Shown here piece after piece: positions 6,661 to 14,208 of a stretch of 22,045 nt of DNA. The stretch lies in assembly GCA_002309255.1 (NCBI GenBank), contig DBXI01000049.1, positions 1 to 22,045 on the forward strand, in the 5' to 3' direction. Each line of letters starts with the position of its first letter. Within the stretch, counting starts at the first letter, position 1. The notes under the pieces were generated by a model. The model searched no databases. It saw only the letters and a program-made list of their open reading frames with translations, and was not told where the DNA came from. The stretch is from Bacteroidales bacterium UBA1216 (GTDB lineage: Bacteria > Bacteroidota > Bacteroidia > Bacteroidales > Paludibacteraceae). The position numbers were made by a program, and so were the translations under genes.

Positions 6661-7896
6661 TTATTCTTCACTTAGTGCCTCTACGGGTTTGATTTTCAGT
6701 GCGCGTACGGCGGGCAGCAGCCCTGCGAGTATACCTATCACGATGATGATCATCAGGCAGGCCATTGCTACGCCGAAGCTGACATTCGGTGCCTTGAGGA
6801 ACGTGTCGGCGTGCTCAAGGATATGCGCCGCTATCAGCACTGCTCCTACGCCCGCCATGATTCCCGCCAAGCCCGCCAAGGCTGTGAGCACCACACTCTC
6901 CGCTATGATCTGCCGCATGATAACCCACGGCGTAGCACCTATGGCGCGCCTAACACCTATCTCCTTCGTACGCTCGCGAACAGTGACAAGCATGATGTTA
7001 CTTACGCCCACAGCACCGGAGATGAGTGTGCCCAATCCGATCAGCCAGATGAGTGCGCTCAGTCCGATGCCCAGGTAGTTCAGGGCCTTCATCTCCTCCT
7101 CGGCATTGAAGCCCCAGAGAGCCTTGTCATCATCAGGCGCAATGTTATGCAGCAGCCGCAACTCATCCTTGATCCCTTTCTCGATCTGCGACACAGGCAC
7201 ACCCGCCTTAGCAACGGCCATCAGAATATGCACCGACTGACCCAGGTTGAACGCCTTCTGTATGGTGGTGACCGGTGCTTGTACCATCTCGTCGGGATCG
7301 CCACCGATGTAAACGTTGTTCTCGTTCGTCTTGCGCACGCCGATAATCGTGAACGGTATGCTGCCGCAGAAGATCCGCTGCCCGATAGGGTTGCCGCCAA
7401 GCGGGAAGAGCTTGCGGTACACATTGATACCTATGACGCAGACCTTCCGTTTCTCGCGCATATCTATCTCGTTGATAAAACGCCCGTAAAGTAACGGCGA
7501 TACCATCACCTTCGGGTAGTCGGAAGTAATACCGACCAGATTGAAGTCTCCGTGGTTCTCGCCGAGGGTGATCGTCTTCTCTCCCGCAAACACCATTGGC
7601 GACAAAGCCTCGATACCATCCACATGCTGACTGATGACATTGAGATCACTCAGTTCGATCTCCCATTGACGGCCGCGCTGGAAACCCTTGTAGGGCTTGC
7701 CGGTCTCGGAAGCACCCATCGTGCAGGAGTTCATGGCAAAACCATCGATGTTCGAGTAGATGCCGCCTGTCAGCGCATTGCCCAAGCCAATAAGGATGAT
7801 GAGCATCAGCATGCCCCAGAACACACCGAACGCCGTTAGCAAGGATCGCGAACGGTTCTTGGTGATTGTTTGCCATATTTCGGATAAGAAATCCAT
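6661..7896 (-). CDS. MacB-type ABC permease, second of the pair
   Basis: This inner-membrane permease (type VII ABC fold) of 411 residues works with the separate ATPase at 9202-9864. TM1 spans about residues 20-42. A periplasmic MacB-PCD domain follows to about 265. The C-terminal FtsX domain carries three helices at about 270-400, with the conserved stretch TLISGAVGVSNIML, VRERTKEIGVRRAIGA, and an end of AVRALKIKPVEALSEE. It is clearly a paralogue of the neighbouring permease, sharing the FtsX block nearly word for word, so the two probably form a heterodimer. In E. coli MacB the ATPase is fused to the permease; here it is separate. It starts 39 bases after the first permease, across a palindrome. 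Confidence 0.92.
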   Translation of the reverse strand: MDFLSEIWQTITKNRSRSLLTAFGVFWGMLMLIILIGLGNALTGGIYSNIDGFAMNSCTMGASETGKPYKGFQRGRQWEIELSDLNVISQHVDGIEALSPMVFAGEKTITLGENHGDFNLVGITSDYPKVMVSPLLYGRFINEIDMREKRKVCVIGINVYRKLFPLGGNPIGQRIFCGSIPFTIIGVRKTNENNVYIGGDPDEMVQAPVTTIQKAFNLGQSVHILMAVAKAGVPVSQIEKGIKDELRLLHNIAPDDDKALWGFNAEEEMKALNYLGIGLSALIWLIGLGTLISGAVGVSNIMLVTVRERTKEIGVRRAIGATPWVIMRQIIAESVVLTALAGLAGIMAGVGAVLIAAHILEHADTFLKAPNVSFGVAMACLMIIIVIGILAGLLPAVRALKIKPVEALSEE

Positions 7897-7904
7897 TGTG
7901 TTGG

Positions 7905-7924
7905 ATCAGCCAATCTTGGCTGAT
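7905..7924. repeat. 20-base palindrome, efflux operon copy 2
   Basis: ATCAGCCAA-TC-TTGGCTGAT: the exact reverse complement of the palindrome at 6636-6655. It lies in the gap between the first permease stop (7936) and the second permease start (7896), eight bases before that start codon. Confidence 0.9.
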
Positions 7925-7935
7925 ATATATACGGG

Positions 7936-9192
7936 TTATTTTTCGTAGTTGAGTGCCTCGATTGGTTTGATGCGCATGGCACGTACTGCCGGTATAGCGC
8001 CGGCTACCACGCCCACAATGATGAGGATGAACGTAGCAATGCTCACCACAGGTATATCTACCGTCGGGTTGCGGAAGGGAAAATCGCCATCGGGTGGCAG
8101 GATGGAGTTGATAAACTCCATGATACCAATGCCTACAAACATACCTATATACCCGAACAGGGCTGTTATCAGCACACTTTCGCCTACAACGGTTAGCAGG
8201 ATCACTCGTGGCGGTGCACCTATCGCCTTGCGGATGCCGAACTCCTTCGTCCGCTCGCGCACGCTCACGAGCATTATATTACTTACGCCTACCGCGCCGG
8301 AGATCAGCGTACATATTCCTATGATGAGCACAAACAACCGGATAGCATTCATCACGCCGTTGGTCTCCTCTACCCGCTCGCTTTGACTCCTCACCCACAG
8401 CGCACCATCGTCAGACGGATCGAACTGCATGAACGGTGACAATATGTCCCTCAGTTTTTGCTCGAAGGGGCTGGGAGGTCGTTCCCACGGGCGCTGCCTT
8501 GAACTGGCCTTAGGTTGTTTAAGATCAGCGCCTATAGTGGTCATAACCATCTTGTTGATATGCCTGTCGGTAGCAAAGATAGCCATGCAGGTGGAGAGCG
8601 GTATGTGCACCGATGCTCCTTCCCAGCGATCGCCGTTGGCGCAGATACCTACCACCAGAAACGGCACATCGCCAACATGGATATACTTGCCGAGAAGGTC
8701 TTGATTGCCCAACTCCTCGATAGTACGTTGGTCCAGCACACAAACCTTGTTGCGCTCTGTATCGTCATTGGCATTGAGGAATCGTCCGGCTTCTACATGC
8801 TTGCGCAGAATCTGCTGATACTCGGCCTCCACGCCCAGCACGCGAACGGTTGTATAGGCTGTGCCGTAGTTGAGCGTGCCACCTGTCTGCACCACAGCCG
8901 AGAAATATTCTATCTCCGGCAGCACGCGCACCATGTTCACATCCCTCAGGGTAAAGAACAGTTGCCGGTCTTTGGGCAGTCCTTTGTAGGCCAACTGCGT
9001 CCAGCCGGCGTTGACCTCCACAGCGTTGCTTGCCTTGCTGCCGTACGTGTCCTGTATGCCGTTCTGAAGACCATTGCTCGCACCCAACAGCACCACCAGA
9101 ATAAAGATTCCCCACGCCACAGCAAAGCCCGTCATCGCGGTGCGAAAACGGTTCTGACTAATGCTACTCCATATTTCCGAAAGGATGCCCAT
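7936..9192 (-). CDS. MacB-type ABC permease, first of the pair
   Basis: This 418-residue inner-membrane permease has TM1 at about residues 18-40 (TGFAVAWGIFILVVLLGAS), then a periplasmic MacB-PCD domain to about 285, and a C-terminal FtsX domain with three helices. The FtsX block has TLISGAVGVSNIML, VRERTKEFGIRKAIGA and an end of AVRAMRIKPIEALNYEK. Compared with its partner it has an extra polar loop rich in Pro, Arg and Ser in the periplasmic domain (around QPKASSRQRPWERPPS, residues about 228-243). It begins 9 bases after the ATPase stop and belongs to the same operon. Confidence 0.92.
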   Translation of the reverse strand: MGILSEIWSSISQNRFRTAMTGFAVAWGIFILVVLLGASNGLQNGIQDTYGSKASNAVEVNAGWTQLAYKGLPKDRQLFFTLRDVNMVRVLPEIEYFSAVVQTGGTLNYGTAYTTVRVLGVEAEYQQILRKHVEAGRFLNANDDTERNKVCVLDQRTIEELGNQDLLGKYIHVGDVPFLVVGICANGDRWEGASVHIPLSTCMAIFATDRHINKMVMTTIGADLKQPKASSRQRPWERPPSPFEQKLRDILSPFMQFDPSDDGALWVRSQSERVEETNGVMNAIRLFVLIIGICTLISGAVGVSNIMLVSVRERTKEFGIRKAIGAPPRVILLTVVGESVLITALFGYIGMFVGIGIMEFINSILPPDGDFPFRNPTVDIPVVSIATFILIIVGVVAGAIPAVRAMRIKPIEALNYEK

Positions 9193-9201
9193 AGCAGGCT
9201 G

Positions 9202-9864
9202 TTATACGATATTTCCGTCCTTGATACGAATGATGCGGTCGGTTGCGTCAGCTACTGATTGCTCGTGCGTGACGATGATCGTAGTGATGCCCTCCGCATT
9301 AAGTTGCTTGAAGATGTCCATCACCTCAATGGTGGTCTTCGAATCCAATGCACCTGTCGGCTCGTCGGCAAGAAGGATCTTAGGTTTGCTGACAATCGCT
9401 CGCGCGATAGCCACGCGCTGACGCTGACCGCCCGACATCTCGTTAGGCAGATGATCTGCCCAGGCAGCTAAGCCCATACGCTCCAGCTCCTCCATTGCAC
9501 GGCGTTGGCGTTCCTTGCGACCTACGCCCTTATAGTACAACGGCAAAGCCACGTTGTCCAAAGCCGACTTGAAGTTCAGCAGGTTAAATGACTGAAAGAC
9601 AAAACCAATCAGCTCGTTCCGAAGTCGTGCACCTTCCGTCTCCGACTGACTCTTGATCAGTCGTTCCGCCAAACGGTACTCGCCCTGATCGTAGGTGTCA
9701 AGGATACCCAGGATGTTCAACAGAGTACTCTTGCCACTGCCCGATGCACCCATTATACTGACGAACTCTCCGTCATCTATATCCAGATTGATGCCTTTGA
9801 GCACATGCAGCTCATTCGGACGGCCAAGGTTGTAGGATTTATGGATATTACGTAGGTTGATCAT
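9202..9864 (-). CDS. ABC transporter ATPase of the LolD/MacB type
   Basis: This cytoplasmic nucleotide-binding subunit powers the two permeases encoded downstream. The 220 residues hold a complete ABC domain: Walker A GASGSGKST (39-47), Q-loop FQSFNLL at about 90-96, signature MSGGQ (143-147), Walker B ILLADE (163-168), D-loop GALDS, and H-loop His200. The length and the motif around the Q-loop are those of the LolD/MacB/FtsE group, which act on substrates from the periplasm or outer leaflet. It starts 3 bases after the stop of the WYL regulator, so the two are almost certainly one transcript. Confidence 0.95.
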   Translation of the reverse strand: MINLRNIHKSYNLGRPNELHVLKGINLDIDDGEFVSIMGASGSGKSTLLNILGILDTYDQGEYRLAERLIKSQSETEGARLRNELIGFVFQSFNLLNFKSALDNVALPLYYKGVGRKERQRRAMEELERMGLAAWADHLPNEMSGGQRQRVAIARAIVSKPKILLADEPTGALDSKTTIEVMDIFKQLNAEGITTIIVTHEQSVADATDRIIRIKDGNIV

Positions 9865-9867
9865 GTA

Positions 9868-10818
9868 CTAATCCTCCGATTTGTCGTTAGACGTATAGCG
9901 TGCCAGCAGTTGCTCTGCATCCTCGCGCATCTGGTTGGCCAGACTGTGCGGCGCCAGCACGCGCAGTTCGGCACCAAAAGTGCGTAGCTGCTGGATAAAG
10001 TCAAACGTCGGTGCCACAAAGAACTCAAATACGATGTTCCCCGGCTCAGCGCCGTAGGTGGCAGCCTCTATCTTCGTCAACTCACGCTGCGAGTGATGTA
10101 GCGGCAAGCCGCGCAGGAACAATGCGGCGCGAGGCGTAACCTCTATGCGCAGCAGGCACGGATCAGCGTTGCGGAACACGCCGTAGTAGTTGGAAAAGAA
10201 CGACTGCGGGGTAAAGTCGTGAGGGATCTCAAAGTCGTTGTCCAACACATGCAGATCAACAATCCTATCCAGAGCATAGATGCGTATATCATCCTCATGC
10301 GTCGAGGCTTTGCCAACCACGTACCAGCGCTGCTTGAACATCCGCAGGCAGTAGGGAGAAAGGAACATATCGTAGTCGCTGTCGCGGTCGTACGAGTGAT
10401 AGGTTACTAATAGTTGTTTACGCGCGCGTATAGCACGCATGATCACAGTCAGGTACTGCGTGCCGCCCGGTACTTGCTCAAACAGCAGGCTGTCCTGCAC
10501 GCCGTCGGCTTCATCCAGTGCAGCCTTGAATGAGAACGCAGAGATAATATACCGACGCATGTCGCCCCAGCGCTGAGTGTCTTTATCACCTTCGATATAG
10601 TAGTAGTTCTGCCTGCGGTTGCAGCGGATATTCAGGCCAAAGAGCGTAAGTATATCTTCCTTGTACCGATGGAACTTGCGCGTAGGAAAAGCCTGCTCGC
10701 CCAGATTGTTAATCGTCGAGTGTGCCCACCTGCGGTCAATATCCTCCTTGCTCAGCCGCCCGGAAGAGATCGTATCCACTAACCATATATATACTTTGAA
10801 GACTTCTGCAGGACTCAT
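9868..10818 (-). CDS. WYL-domain transcriptional regulator
   Basis: This is a probable DNA-binding regulator of 316 residues. The N-terminal 90 residues are a divergent winged-helix region (RRWAHSTINNLGEQAFPTRKFHRYKEDI, split here as RRWAHS, then PTRKFHRYKEDI). The WYL domain spans about 130-200 and contains LSPYCLRMFKQRWYVVGKA, followed by YALDRIVDLHVLD. The C-terminal part is the WYL C-terminal extension. WYL domains sense small ligands or nucleic acids, and regulators of this kind often control their neighbours. Here it directly precedes the efflux genes, so control of the pump is the likely role, but the ligand is unknown. The start at 10818 lies after a word array also found before aroK. 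Confidence 0.88.
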   Translation of the reverse strand: MSPAEVFKVYIWLVDTISSGRLSKEDIDRRWAHSTINNLGEQAFPTRKFHRYKEDILTLFGLNIRCNRRQNYYYIEGDKDTQRWGDMRRYIISAFSFKAALDEADGVQDSLLFEQVPGGTQYLTVIMRAIRARKQLLVTYHSYDRDSDYDMFLSPYCLRMFKQRWYVVGKASTHEDDIRIYALDRIVDLHVLDNDFEIPHDFTPQSFFSNYYGVFRNADPCLLRIEVTPRAALFLRGLPLHHSQRELTKIEAATYGAEPGNIVFEFFVAPTFDFIQQLRTFGAELRVLAPHSLANQMREDAEQLLARYTSNDKSED

Positions 10819-10822
10819 AAAC

Positions 10823-10860
10823 CATTTACTATTTAGTCATTTACCATCTAATCATTTATT
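10823..10860. repeat. CATTTA word array (sufE-WYL junction)
   Basis: Units CATTTACT, ATTTAGT, CATTTAC, CATCTAAT, CATTTATT follow each other with a 7-8 base period. In the mRNA sense (minus) each reads as AAATG or a close variant, so several ATG triplets lie between the sufE stop and the regulator start. The array covers the last codons of sufE. Confidence 0.65.
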
Positions 10861-11268
10861 CATCAGTGCCAGAGCATAGAGCTTCATCTGCCGTAGCATA
10901 GCCGCCAAACCGTTGCTGCGAGTAGGGGACAGATGCTCCTGCAAGCCTATCTCCTTGATGAAGTACAGGTCAGCCTCTGCTATCTCCTTTGGCGTTCTGT
11001 TATTCAGCACACGCAGCAGCAGAGCAGCTATTCCCTGGACAAGGAGGGCATCGCTATCTGCTTGATAGACAACACATCCGTCTTGTAGCTCTGCCACAAA
11101 CCACACCTGCGACTGACAGCCGTCAATCAAGTTCTGCTTGGTGCGCTGCTCTTCGGGGAAAGGCGGCAAGGTCTTGCCGTAGTCAATGATCAGCTGATAG
11201 CGGTCGAGCCACTCATCAAGCATGTCAAACTCCTCAATGATCTCGTCTTGTATCTCGTTAATCGTCAT
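10852..11268 (-). CDS. sufE: SufE-like cysteine desulfurase partner
   Basis: SufE accepts persulfide sulfur from the cysteine desulfurase SufS and passes it to the SufBCD scaffold for Fe-S cluster assembly in the cytoplasm. The protein is 138 residues long, with IDGCQSQVW placing the sulfur-accepting Cys at residue 51, the same number as in E. coli SufE. LPPFPEEQRTKQNLIDGC and GLQEHLSPTRSNGLAAM are typical family segments. The gene overlaps the end of aroK by 11 bases, so translation is probably coupled. The other suf genes are not in the window. Family assignment is firm. Confidence 0.94.
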   Translation of the reverse strand: MTINEIQDEIIEEFDMLDEWLDRYQLIIDYGKTLPPFPEEQRTKQNLIDGCQSQVWFVAELQDGCVVYQADSDALLVQGIAALLLRVLNNRTPKEIAEADLYFIKEIGLQEHLSPTRSNGLAAMLRQMKLYALALMNK

Positions 11269-11818
11269 CGTTGATAATCGTTTTATATAGCAGTTCGGCT
11301 ATCTGCTCATCTGTTGAAATATCGATTGATCCATCGTCAGCCGTAGGCGCATCGATGATGTAATCCGCCTGCTCGTAGTAGGGCGCACGGGCTTCCAGTT
11401 GCGGCAGGATGACCTCCAGTATCTCGTGTGCATCCTTGCCGTGCAGTAGCGGACGCTCGCTTAGATCGGTCAGCGCCAAACGCTCTGCCAGATGATGCGG
11501 ATCCCAGCGCAGGTAGAACGAGGTGCCAAGCTCCTTCAAGCACTCCATGTTATCCTCCCAGCACGGATAGCCGCCGCCGGTGGCATAAACAACCTTCTCT
11601 ATCGGCAGCTCGGCCAGATCCTCCACCACATACTTCTCCTTCCGGCGGAACGCCTCGATGCCATAGGTGCGGATATAGTCCGCCGGAGATGAACCGTGGA
11701 TCTCATGGAACGCTTCATCCAGATCTACAAAGTGCCAACCTAACTTATCAGCCAGCAACCTGCCTACGGTCGTCTTGCCGGCACCCATGTATCCTATTAA
11801 GTAGATCGGATAGGTCAT
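11258..11818 (-). CDS. aroK: Shikimate kinase
   Basis: This enzyme phosphorylates shikimate at the 3-OH with ATP, the fifth step of the chorismate pathway in the cytoplasm. The 186-residue protein has a P-loop GYMGAGKTT at 9-17, the shikimate-binding DLD with Asp34, FRRKE with the substrate-binding Arg near residue 59, and TGGGYPC (Walker-B-like) at about 80-86. SERPLL in the lid region follows. The C-terminus is slightly longer and more acidic (ending NDDD) than in enteric enzymes, and it overlaps the sufE start. The ATG at 11818 sits at the edge of a word array containing several other ATG triplets, but only this one gives the family N-terminus MTYPIYLIGYMGAGK. Confidence 0.95.
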   Translation of the reverse strand: MTYPIYLIGYMGAGKTTVGRLLADKLGWHFVDLDEAFHEIHGSSPADYIRTYGIEAFRRKEKYVVEDLAELPIEKVVYATGGGYPCWEDNMECLKELGTSFYLRWDPHHLAERLALTDLSERPLLHGKDAHEILEVILPQLEARAPYYEQADYIIDAPTADDGSIDISTDEQIAELLYKTIINDDD

Positions 11819-11844
11819 TTAGCATTTACCATTTGGTCATTTAG
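11816..11844. repeat. CATTTA word array (aroK-upstream gene junction)
   Basis: CATTTAG, CATTTAC, CATTTGGT, CATTTAGG: four units of 7, 7, 8 and 8 bases. In the mRNA sense this is a chain of four ATG triplets: the first overlaps the stop of the upstream gene as ATGA, the last is the aroK start. The word is nearly the same as in the sufE-WYL junction. Confidence 0.7.
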
Positions 11845-12247
11845 GCGATTCGTCCTCCACGAAGTTCTCGCGCCAGCGCAGTTCGCCGCCCTCTACGTAT
11901 GCTTCAGGAAGGATCATGTTGCGTGGAGTAGGAATGCGGCGAAGTTCGTTCCAATGCTCATCATATACCCGCACAAACGATGCACACTTAGGTGCACACT
12001 GCGAACGGATAAGTAGTACCGAGTCGCCCTGTTCATAGTAATACAGATCAATGTACGAACTGTCCGCCAGCACGAAACGAGTCGTCTCACCATGTTTCGC
12101 TATCCCCATGTCATCGCCCACCAGATATAGATACTCCTTCGGCAAGATAGACCCGTTTGCACGAATCTTTATCTCGTTGTCCTGCGCCTTGAGCGAGTAG
12201 CAGAAGAGCAGAAACAACACCCATATTATGAATTTTGAAATCTTCAA
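11837..12247 (-). CDS. Small exported protein of unknown function
   Basis: This 136-residue protein has a clear signal peptide: Lys at 2 and 5, a hydrophobic core IIWVLFLLFCYSL, and a likely cut after KAQ at about 22. The mature part is mostly beta-like, rich in Tyr and charged residues (YLYLVGDDMGIAKHG, SSYIDLYYYEQGDSVLLI), with two cysteines in CAPKC at about residues 84-88 that could form a disulfide. The segment around the cysteines, followed by RVYDEHWNELRRI, faintly recalls DUF3256 proteins of Bacteroidales, but the protein is shorter and I do not rely on this. Its ATG overlaps the ispF stop (ATGA), so it is translationally coupled to ispF. Confidence 0.75.
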   Translation of the reverse strand: MKISKFIIWVLFLLFCYSLKAQDNEIKIRANGSILPKEYLYLVGDDMGIAKHGETTRFVLADSSYIDLYYYEQGDSVLLIRSQCAPKCASFVRVYDEHWNELRRIPTPRNMILPEAYVEGGELRWRENFVEDESPK

Positions 12248-12260
12248 ATCTTCAAATCTT
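12237..12260. repeat. Octad word array across the ispF / small exported gene overlap
   Basis: GAAATCTT, CAAATCTT, CAAATCTT: three exact 8-base units. They cover the ispF C-terminal codons and the ATGA overlap with the next gene, so the same DNA is repeat, stop and start at once. Confidence 0.65.
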
Positions 12261-12726
12261 CCAATAGTGCAACTGCGTAGGCAGCGATGCCTTCCTTCCG
12301 CCCAACGAACCCAAGATGCTCCGTTGTGGTGGCTTTCACATTCACTTGCCCAACCTCAACGCCCATCACCTCAGCCAACGTTTGCTGCATCTGAGGTATA
12401 TACGGCAGCAACTTAGGTGTCTGCGCACAAACGGTGCAGTCGCAGTTGCTAAGCTCGTAGCCTGCCTTACGCACCATCTGCATCACGCCACGGAGCAGGA
12501 TCTTCGAATCGATGCCCTCATACTCGTTCCCTTTCGTATCCGGAAAATGGTAGCCTATATCACGCATTGCCGCTGCACCAAGTATTGCGTCGCACAGCGC
12601 GTGAATCAGCACATCGGCATCGGAGTGACCATCCAATCCCAGCTCATAAGGAACGCAAATGCCACCCAACCAAAGCTTGCGGTTGGGGGCAAAAGCGTGC
12701 ACGTCGTAGCCTAAACCTATTCTCAT
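12244..12726 (-). CDS. ispF: 2-C-methyl-D-erythritol 2,4-cyclodiphosphate synthase
   Basis: This enzyme of the non-mevalonate isoprenoid pathway cyclises CDP-methylerythritol 2-phosphate to the cyclodiphosphate, releasing CMP. The 160-residue protein matches the usual length. It has MRIGLGYDVHAF with metal ligands Asp8 and His10, then GHSDADVLIHALCDAILGAA with His42, and RDIGYHFPDT. The C-terminal part has VNVKATTTEHLGFVGRKEGIAA. I take the ATG at 12726 because it gives the family start; an in-frame ATG at 12762 would add 12 unconserved residues encoded by the structured repeat. The gene follows porV across that repeat. Confidence 0.96.
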   Translation of the reverse strand: MRIGLGYDVHAFAPNRKLWLGGICVPYELGLDGHSDADVLIHALCDAILGAAAMRDIGYHFPDTKGNEYEGIDSKILLRGVMQMVRKAGYELSNCDCTVCAQTPKLLPYIPQMQQTLAEVMGVEVGQVNVKATTTEHLGFVGRKEGIAAYAVALLEDLKI

Positions 12727-12730
12727 AATT

Positions 12731-12854
12731 GTAGAAAGAACGTGCTGCGCACTCAAAGACAAAAGATAAAAGCCTATTATGTTTCGTCTCTTATGGGTAA
12801 TCAGGCTTTTTTCTTTGAACGAAGTGGTCTTTTCTCTTTGAGCGCAGCGGTCTA
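12731..12854 (-). repeat. Stop-codon-anchored structured repeat, copy B
   Basis: Read on the minus strand it begins with the porV stop codon (TAGACCGCTGCGCTCAAAGA) and ends GTTCTTTCTAC four bases before the ispF ATG. It matches copy A (1665-1794) across its length, including TGATTACCC (12795-12803), the same 6-base spacing, and GACGAAACA (12780-12788). The inner stem here is AGGCTTTT (12803-12810) with AAAAGCCT (12768-12775), a perfect 8-bp stem at the place where copy A has AGAATAA/TTATTCT. Sequence differs but pairing is kept, which argues for a conserved fold. Confidence 0.8.
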
Positions 12855-14066
12855 TTTATTCTTGCGGTTGTCGACCAGATCCTTGATGCCAGCCAGGTCA
12901 AAGCCCAGCGTGAAACGCATCGTCTGATCGAGCGGGTTGGTAGGAGCAATGGCAATCGTGTAGGCGAAGTCAAGCATGAAGATCGACAGGTGGAAACCGG
13001 CACCTACCTGTACCAGACGGCGGTTACCTTTCGTCTTGTCCTCGTGCGAGTAACCTACGCGGCCGAAGAACTGGCGGTTGTAGGAGTACTCAACACCTGC
13101 GCCCCAACCTACTTCCTTGAACTCCTCGCCTGAACCGTAAGGAGCATCACCAAACGACTGGAAGATGCCCTTAACGGACGAAAGTGCCGAATAATCCTCG
13201 GTGGAGTACTGGTTGGTATTGTTGTCCTCAGGATTGCTGGGGTCGAAGTTCGGTGCCTTGTTCGACTTCTTTGACGGCACCATCAACTTGCGTGCCTCAA
13301 TGGTGAACTGCAAGCGGTTATAGTTATCAAACGGCAACTCGTAGCCTACACCTAAACGCATCGTGGCTGGGATGAAGTTACGGGTGCGGTCGTTGTACGA
13401 CAACTTACCACCCAGGTTCTGCAGGTTCAAGCCTGCAGTCAGGTAGCTCTCACCCATCGGCAGCGAGATAGGCTGCTTGTAGTAAACCGACACATCGGCT
13501 GCGGCTGTTACGGCTGCATGATAGGGCTCGGAGTTGTTGTCCGTCGATGCCTTCATTCCGTTGGTCAGGTCGGAGTAGATGAGTCGCAGAGCAACACCCA
13601 TGGATACATACTCATGCAACTTGCGGGAGTACGATGCATCCAGTGAGAACTCGTGAGGATGCGCTTCACCCAGGTAGGTGCTGTTCATATCCATCATGCT
13701 GACATTACCCATCGTGAAGTAAGTCAACGACATAGCTACAGCCTGAACGTCGTCCCACTTATAGAAACCGGAGATATATGCCAAGTCGATGTCGTTAACG
13801 CCTAACTTGCGCAACCAAGGGGTGTACGAAGCATTGATACCGCCGCGCATATCCATAAACGCGTACTTGGCGGGATTCCAATACTGGTTGTTCATGTCGG
13901 GGTTGGTGGCAACACCGGCGTCACCCATTGCTGCACCACGCGCATCAGGAGAGATGCTCAACGATGGCTGACCCGTAATGATGGGGTTGTTGTAATCTGC
14001 TGTTTGGGCAACGGCCGGCATATATGCCAATACTGCTGCGGAGATAACTAATAAGATTTTTTTCAT
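12852..14066 (-). CDS. porV: PorV, outer-membrane shuttle protein of the type IX secretion system
   Basis: PorV (LptO) is a FadL-like outer-membrane barrel that carries T9SS cargo from the translocon to the PorU attachment machinery. The 404-residue protein has a signal peptide (MKKILLVISAAVLAYMPAVAQ). The mature N-terminus has PIITGQPSLSISPDARGAAMGDAG and NNQYWNPAKYAFM, a typical PorV opening. Many beta-strands follow, and the end is FTLGFDLAGIKDLVDNRKNK. The position directly after porU matches the P. gingivalis arrangement as I recall it. No promoter consensus is visible in the 139-base gap from porU, so co-transcription is likely. The TAG stop begins repeat copy B. Confidence 0.93.
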   Translation of the reverse strand: MKKILLVISAAVLAYMPAVAQTADYNNPIITGQPSLSISPDARGAAMGDAGVATNPDMNNQYWNPAKYAFMDMRGGINASYTPWLRKLGVNDIDLAYISGFYKWDDVQAVAMSLTYFTMGNVSMMDMNSTYLGEAHPHEFSLDASYSRKLHEYVSMGVALRLIYSDLTNGMKASTDNNSEPYHAAVTAAADVSVYYKQPISLPMGESYLTAGLNLQNLGGKLSYNDRTRNFIPATMRLGVGYELPFDNYNRLQFTIEARKLMVPSKKSNKAPNFDPSNPEDNNTNQYSTEDYSALSSVKGIFQSFGDAPYGSGEEFKEVGWGAGVEYSYNRQFFGRVGYSHEDKTKGNRRLVQVGAGFHLSIFMLDFAYTIAIAPTNPLDQTMRFTLGFDLAGIKDLVDNRKNK

Positions 14067-14098
14067 TTCTTTTATTTAGTTTGTATTTATTTCTTTTT

Positions 14099-14130
14099 CG
14101 TGATGTCGTGATTACGTTATTACGACCATT
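14099..14130. repeat. Octad word array / imperfect palindrome upstream of porV
   Basis: CGTGATGT, CGTGATTA, CGTTATTA, CGACCATT: four units of exact 8-base period. The inner 22 bases (14105-14126) also form an imperfect palindrome, GTCGT..ACGAC around a central ACGT. It lies about 40-60 bases before the porV start codon. It could be an operator or simply another junction word array. Confidence 0.5.
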
Positions 14131-14153
14131 TTATGACTACTCTTAAAGTTGCT

Positions 14154-14208
14154 TCATAGGCATTGTCTTTATTCTTTATTCTTTGCTCTTTCAGCCGCAG
14201 ACGGTCTA
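14154..14208 (-). repeat. Decayed or partial third copy (C) of the stop-anchored repeat
   Basis: Read on the minus strand it begins at the porU stop: TAGACCG, then CTGCGGCTGAAAGAGC, then AAAGAAT twice and AAAGACA. The first 30 bases resemble copies A and B (TAGACCG and the AAAGAG/CAAAGAA words), but the TGATTACCC core and the right arm are missing. AAAGAGC, AAAGAAT, AAAGAAT, AAAGACA are exact heptads. Confidence 0.5.

Noticed and set aside
6621..6671. Longer start for the HlyD-type adaptor at 6671
   Set aside because: It would overlap the second permease and translate the palindrome; the ATG at 6620 gives a normal membrane anchor at the N-terminus.
12727..12762. Longer start for ispF at 12762
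   Set aside because: The 12 extra residues come from the structured repeat; MRIGLGYDVHAF at 12726 is the family start.
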